Assembly: GCA_013812565.1 (NCBI GenBank)
Contig: JACCTF010000831.1
Span: 1-7,527 of the forward strand
Origin: Pyrinomonadaceae bacterium
GTDB lineage: Bacteria > Acidobacteriota > Blastocatellia > Pyrinomonadales > Pyrinomonadaceae
Direction: 5' to 3'
Length of the DNA stretch: 7,527 nucleotides
Positions within the stretch are counted from its first letter, which is position 1, and every line of letters begins with the position of its first letter. Positions 5,027 through 7,527 of the stretch are shown here, in pieces. Below the pieces are notes generated by a model, which worked only from the letters and a program-made list of their open reading frames with translations, had not been told where the DNA came from and did not search any database. The position numbers were made by a program, and so were the translations under genes.

Positions 5027-6595
5027 TTATAAGTCGCGGCGCACGTAAAGAACCAGTTCAACGCCGGGGCGTAAAGTACGGGAACTGATCTGCCGGTAGC
5101 GATCACCGAGCGCTGCTTTAAGTTCGTTCCCTTGCGTGCTGGAGCCGATTACCATTGCTTCGTTATGTGTACCAACTCGCCCGTGATAACCCACACGCTT
5201 GTAGTCGCGTAAGTACCAGGGCAACGGCCAGTAATCAGGCGAAGCGACGGCGATGCTGGTCTCGGTCTTTGTTCCAACACGTTCAGCTATGCGGTTGATG
5301 TCTCGCACAAGTTCGAGAAACTCGCGCCGCGTGTGTGCATAAACGTAAGGATAACGATCGTCGTCATAGTGAAAGAAGTTGAGGGCGATTGTTTGGTACG
5401 TGCCGATGGCAACGGCCACACCCGTCAACGCCAGCGCCGCGCGCTTCAACGCGATTTTCTTTCGATAAAGCACGTCCACCCCATAGCCACCTATGATTGC
5501 CAACGGAACAATGAAATTAAGCATTAACCACGGCGTTTTGTATGGCACAAGCGAGTAAGCCGCGAGCAATCCGAAAGCCCATAGCGCAACAAACAAGGCA
5601 AAACGGTTGTTCGCGCGTATCACAGCCAGCACAGCGCCGAGCACGCCCAAGGCAAGCAGCGGCGCTTCTTCCTGCAAGAGCCACCAAAGGTATGTGTCGA
5701 GGGGCTTACGATGAAAGTCGCTGGTGCCGGTGCGCGCCCAAACCTTGAAGGTTTCGAGCGCATCGGTGACACCTTTGCCGTGCTGAAAGAAGGACGAGTA
5801 GAAGAGAATGTTGACGAAGATGAAGACGCCTAACGCCGCACCTAATAAAGGAAGCAGGCGCGACCAACCGCCGCATCTTGCCAGCAACCAGGGCGCTTCT
5901 TCGCTCATCGTGAAGCGCGCAGGTTTCGCGCTTTGCCGCCGCCGCTTATCGTTTTTTTCAACCGCGAACTTAGCTTGTGCTTGGGTACGCTGCCTGACAA
6001 ACCCTGTCAAGCTCCACGCGAGCACTGTTGCCAGGATGAGCACCCCGGCGGAGATGAAAGCCGTCTCCTTCGTCGCAAAGAGAAGCGCCGCGCATAAAGA
6101 AGCGAGCAGCAGATCGCGCTGCCGCCATCGGTTACTGAAGCGCTCAGCCGCGACGACAATGCCAAGCGTAAAGAAGAGAAAAAGCGCTTCATGGATAAGG
6201 TAACGCGACAGGTACACTGCGCCAGGTGAGACGGCGACGAGCGCCGCCGCTGCAAGCGCGCCTACCTCACCGATGCGCCGCCGCAACTGTAGAATCAACC
6301 AGACGCAACCGAGACCGGAAAGAACCGTTACTAAGCGAAGGGCGAATGTGTTCAGACCAAGCAGCGAAGCAAAAGGGAGTGCAAAGTAGTAGAGCGTGGG
6401 GCCGTGGTAGTTCGCCGGATCGTATTGGTAAATCCCTTCATGTAGCAGACGCGCGAGGAAAAAGCCGTTTACGCTTTCGTCGTGGTGCAGAGGCTTTAGG
6501 TCAAGCCAGAAGAACCGCAAGATTGCCGCGACGAGTAGGATACCAAGGCTCGCTCCGCGCCACGCCCGTTCCGAGATTACGCTTGAATCATTCAT
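5027..6595 (-). CDS. GT-C fold glycosyltransferase, TIGR03663 (Agl23-like) family
   Basis: A 522-residue polytopic inner-membrane protein of the TIGR03663 family ('flippase activity-associated Agl23'), related to dolichyl/undecaprenyl-phosphate-sugar transferases. GT-C enzymes move a sugar from a lipid-phosphate donor to an acceptor on the outer face of the membrane. Seen in order: a first membrane span (15-31); the loop motif HHDE (37-40) followed by SVNGFF, the usual place of the catalytic Asp/Glu in GT-C enzymes; YHGPTLYY (63-70); RYLIHEALF (131-139); KETAF (176-180); a basic cytosolic-looking insertion (200-230); YKTPWL (352-357), diagnostic for this family; about ten hydrophobic spans overall; and a C-terminal soluble domain (about 410-522). 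The ATG at 6595 lies 12 bases after the upstream gene's stop, with AAGGAG 16 bases before it. The two genes probably form an operon. The acceptor and sugar cannot be told from sequence. Confidence 0.88.
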   Translation of the reverse strand: MNDSSVISERAWRGASLGILLVAAILRFFWLDLKPLHHDESVNGFFLARLLHEGIYQYDPANYHGPTLYYFALPFASLLGLNTFALRLVTVLSGLGCVWLILQLRRRIGEVGALAAAALVAVSPGAVYLSRYLIHEALFLFFTLGIVVAAERFSNRWRQRDLLLASLCAALLFATKETAFISAGVLILATVLAWSLTGFVRQRTQAQAKFAVEKNDKRRRQSAKPARFTMSEEAPWLLARCGGWSRLLPLLGAALGVFIFVNILFYSSFFQHGKGVTDALETFKVWARTGTSDFHRKPLDTYLWWLLQEEAPLLALGVLGAVLAVIRANNRFALFVALWAFGLLAAYSLVPYKTPWLMLNFIVPLAIIGGYGVDVLYRKKIALKRAALALTGVAVAIGTYQTIALNFFHYDDDRYPYVYAHTRREFLELVRDINRIAERVGTKTETSIAVASPDYWPLPWYLRDYKRVGYHGRVGTHNEAMVIGSSTQGNELKAALGDRYRQISSRTLRPGVELVLYVRRDL

Positions 6596-6607
6596 CTCAT
6601 CAAACTT

Positions 6608-7527
6608 TCATCTCCTTGAAAGCTCTAGTTTATAGAGACGTTGCGCGCCGACTTCTCCGACCTTGGCAAACCGTTTGAAGAACTCTTCGCGCACCGGCAG
6701 CAGAGACCGCTCCAGCGGGCCGACGGTCACATACTCAATCCCATGTTTTTGGAGCAAGGCCGCCGCGTCCGGCCCACCCGCATAGATACGTCGGACGTCC
6801 GCCTCGCGCTCTTTATAGTCCAACCCGTGCGACCAGAGGTGTCCGGGATAGCCCATCACCGAGCGCCTGCCCGCCAAGAACACCGGGTGATTGTAGGTGG
6901 GAACATGAAGCACCAGTGAACGCGGAGGTGTTCTGAGTTTAATCAGTTCGGCAAACTCGAAGGCCTCTCGGCTGTAAACTTCTAACTTTATGCTTCCGGT
7001 CGCGACGCGCCAAACATCCAGACCGCCGGCAAGCGTCAACAAAACAAAGAGCACGATTGACGTGGCGCGCTGACCTCCACCCATGCGCCATAAACGCGCG
7101 AGCAGCAATGCGACCAGCGGCACCGATACCACATACCAGTAAAAGAGAACTTTGATGTTGTCCCACACCCAGGGAGCAAGCTTTATCACGTTCGGGAGAA
7201 TGAACCAGATCGTGAACGGCAAGTAGAAGAGAAGCAAGAGGCTTGGAACAATCGGGGTATGCTGCGGCCGCCACCACGCTGCCACCGCACGACGTCGCCA
7301 CCCCACTGCCACGATCAACATTGGCAAGAAGATTCCTGTGTTCTTCAGCCAAAACCACAGCGCGTTTTGCTCGCCACGGTCCCACCCCCAGTGCCAACCA
7401 AGAAAGCGTTCGGTTTGCACGGCGCTGCCCTGAATCGCCCACCACGCTTGCGGCGCAGCCACGAGCAACGCCGCGGCGAAGAACGCAGCCCATGCCCGCC
7501 ACCGCTGGAACAGCAGCGCCAAACACA
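6608..7527 (-). CDS. C-terminal part of a GT-C-like membrane glycosyltransferase, cut by window edge
   Basis: The frame is open through the right edge (a TTG at 7522 is only an internal codon), so this is the C-terminal ~305 residues of a larger protein. It starts with several hydrophobic spans (about residues 12-29, 60-75, 92-111, 122-147 and 155-170). It ends in a soluble domain of about 130 residues containing HVPTYNHPVFLAGRRSVMGY, then GHLWSHGLDY and EREADVRRIYAG, then HGIEYVTVGPLER. That ending resembles the periplasmic tail of large bacterial GT-C or dolichyl-phosphate-mannose-type transferases, in which a 'MGYPG.LWSHG.DY' stretch recurs. I recognise it from memory, not a search. The catalytic N-terminal loop would be outside the window. 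It is the upstream partner of the TIGR03663 gene, ending 12 bases before it; its last codons carry that gene's Shine-Dalgarno. Membrane-protein nature is secure; the transferase call is moderate. Confidence 0.7.
   Translation of the reverse strand, partial: CLALLFQRWRAWAAFFAAALLVAAPQAWWAIQGSAVQTERFLGWHWGWDRGEQNALWFWLKNTGIFLPMLIVAVGWRRRAVAAWWRPQHTPIVPSLLLLFYLPFTIWFILPNVIKLAPWVWDNIKVLFYWYVVSVPLVALLLARLWRMGGGQRATSIVLFVLLTLAGGLDVWRVATGSIKLEVYSREAFEFAELIKLRTPPRSLVLHVPTYNHPVFLAGRRSVMGYPGHLWSHGLDYKEREADVRRIYAGGPDAAALLQKHGIEYVTVGPLERSLLPVREEFFKRFAKVGEVGAQRLYKLELSRR
6612..6617 (-). promoter_or_regulatory. Shine-Dalgarno for the TIGR03663 gene inside the upstream gene
   Basis: AAGGAG lies within the last sense codons of the upstream gene, right before its TGA stop, and 16 bases before the ATG at 6595. 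This spacing is longer than the usual 5-10. An ATG closer to it (6611-6609) overlaps the stop as ATGA but ends after three codons. The arrangement suggests translational coupling between the two membrane proteins. Confidence 0.5.

Noticed and set aside
4921..5086. Short + strand ORF (about 54 codons) running from the intergenic region into the GT-C gene
   Set aside because: It runs antisense into a confident gene and consists largely of the inverted-repeat segment. The composition looks like translated repeat DNA.
213..7527. CRISPR arrays, tRNA or rRNA genes, insertion sequences
   Set aside because: No regularly spaced repeats, no cloverleaf or rRNA core sequences, and no transposase or integrase frames were seen on either strand.

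Overview
The window looks like chromosomal DNA from a free-living, non-model bacterium of moderate-to-high GC. The best guess is Acidobacteriota, Blastocatellia-like. This rests on the gene mix (TIGR03663-type GT-C glycosyltransferase, an rpsU-linked double zinc-ribbon protein, a PspA/IM30 protein without the enterobacterial psp genes) and not on any marker search. There are no mobile genes, rRNA, tRNA or CRISPR. Most of it is housekeeping and envelope biology.

Left part (1-2423). The 3' two-thirds of hslO (redox chaperone Hsp33) runs rightward into the window edge-truncated and converges on a leftward gene for an unrecognised membrane-anchored coiled-coil protein. Upstream of that, in the same direction, is pspA (PspA/IM30 membrane-remodelling ESCRT-III-like protein). 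The two leftward genes may form a membrane-stress pair, although a 211-base gap with its own weak promoter-like sequence separates them.

Centre (2633-4834). purD (GAR synthetase, purine synthesis) reads leftward. It is divergent from rpsU (ribosomal protein bS21), which has a consensus TTGACA box, an operator-like repeat arrangement over its -10 region and a perfect Shine-Dalgarno. Downstream of rpsU in the same direction is a 106-residue protein with two four-cysteine zinc-ribbon modules. Both rpsU and the zinc-ribbon gene have a hairpin whose 5' arm contains the stop codon.

Right part (4835-7527). A roughly 190-base convergent intergenic segment is unusually rich in inverted repeats. It is followed by two leftward, tightly linked multi-membrane-span genes. 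The downstream one is a complete TIGR03663/Agl23-type GT-C glycosyltransferase. The upstream one, cut by the window edge, is the C-terminal half of another GT-C-like membrane protein. They probably form one operon for glycosylation of an envelope lipid, polymer or protein.

Nothing in the window amounts to a clear new defence or mobile system. The points most worth following are the uncharacterised coiled-coil membrane protein beside pspA, the rpsU promoter repeats, the stop-codon hairpins, and the structured intergenic segment at 4926-5007.
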